From Rhabdophis nuchalis (Eukaryota > Chordata > Lepidosauria > Squamata > Natricidae): a stretch of 64,000 nt of DNA. A program made the position numbers and the translations under genes. Location of the stretch: assembly GCA_039707465.1 (NCBI GenBank), contig CM077644.1, forward strand, positions 147,995,962-148,059,961, given 5' to 3'. The notes under the pieces were generated by a model, which saw nothing but the letters and a program-made list of their open reading frames with translations, was not told the DNA's origin and ran no database searches. Below, one piece after another: positions 63,300 through 64,000 of this stretch (position 1 is its first letter; the number at the start of each line of letters is the position of its first letter).

Positions 63300-64000
63300 T
63301 CCTGTTTCAACAGTGGAAGTTTCTGTCATTCCCATCCCACTCAATTTTATTTGGGATGTTGTTATATTCCTGGTAGCTGAAATCATTCCAAAATATCAAT
63401 CTACAATATCTATTTTGGTTCTTGCTCCGGTGCAACATTAAATCCATTAGCACAACAGTAAAAATTCTATCTAATGCATCCCTGTCTGTAGGGTCTAGGT
63501 TGACTGATCCTGGGAGATCACTTACAGAAGAAAATGTGATGGATTCTCCCCCCCCCCCCCAATGATTATTTACAACTGAAGAACAAGAGCATTGCTAACT
63601 TGACTATTAATGCTTATTGTTGAAACTATCATTCTAAATATTACATACAGAAGTCTATGTCAAAGGCAAGGGAAAGGATATAAAATTTCACTTTCCAACT
63701 GACCCTTCCTGTTCCCATTGTGAATTGGCAGTTTGCAAAAGTTTGCAATACTCTACCTCTCCTGGCTTTCGAAAGGTCTGCAGGACTTCCATGTTTCAAT
63801 AAGGTTTTGTTCAATTACGCTGAGCTGCAGGCTGTGCTACTTTATACACAGCTGATGCTGTTTTGAAAGGAACTAGGGGGGTTAGGAACTTCTTGCATTT
63901 TCTTGTGGGAGAAATATAATACCGGAGAGACACTTTCAAGAGAGAAGAGATGAGTGGGAAGAGGTAATTTATTATTCTTTACATCAGAGATGCAGAACAG
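63300..64000. other. No recognised feature
   Basis: A C-run at 63547-63560; otherwise no supported gene or repeat to the right edge. Confidence 0.35.

Overview
This window reads as squamate, most likely snake, nuclear DNA that is intergenic or intronic. I found no host protein-coding exon, rRNA gene or functional tRNA gene. The lineage call rests on the repeats: Sauria-type tRNA SINEs with a Bov-B-like tail, a Bov-B LINE tail, young L2/CR1-group LINEs, CR1 and L1 LINEs, Penelope-like elements (PLEs) with GIY-YIG remnants, many short hAT-type elements, and long tetranucleotide microsatellites. Nearly every long open frame is a transposon gene or is held open by a tandem repeat.

Layout. 1-11.5 kb: dispersed hAT, Tc1/Tigger-like, PLE, CR1 and solo-LTR insertions. 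They include a hAT nested in another hAT, with a 32-bp tandem array inside (7740-8329). 11.5-19.1 kb: a LINE block in which an almost full-length L2-type LINE (12573 to about 16596, minus strand, 735-codon reverse transcriptase frame, 1-kb CpG-rich 5' region) sits inside an L1 fragment, next to a second L1 copy with a nearly intact ORF2 C-terminal half. 19.5-35 kb: Tc1 transposase remnant, Bov-B tail, hAT and TA-flanked MITEs, solo LTRs, and long stretches of apparently single-copy DNA. 36.5-38.9 kb: a hAT element split by a 1.8-kb L2 copy, both outer ends keeping the same 8-bp target duplication. 39-47 kb: SINEs, L2 and CR1 tails, LTRs. 48.4-49.5 kb: the most unusual locus. 50-64 kb: PLE endonuclease remnant, SINEs and a dense series of hAT MITEs, most with exact 8-bp target duplications.

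The candidate for a little-described system is at 48.7-49.4 kb. Two head-to-tail copies of a 337-bp unit each carry a tRNA-like segment with A and B boxes at tRNA spacing, followed by a hammerhead ribozyme core. The first ribozyme (49021-49067) has all catalytic core positions, three stems and a predicted cleavage site after C49061. The second has the core but has lost its 3' half. Unit length, one ribozyme per unit, tandem arrangement and an internal Pol III-like promoter resemble the small hammerhead retroelements known elsewhere (Schistosoma Sma, newt satellite 2, animal retrozymes) and the hammerheads of PLE terminal repeats. An inverted partial copy lies immediately upstream. Other PLE fragments in the window keep hammerhead-like core strings.

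Target-site duplications and motif positions were read by eye. Family names are inferred from termini, duplications and encoded motifs, not from a database search.
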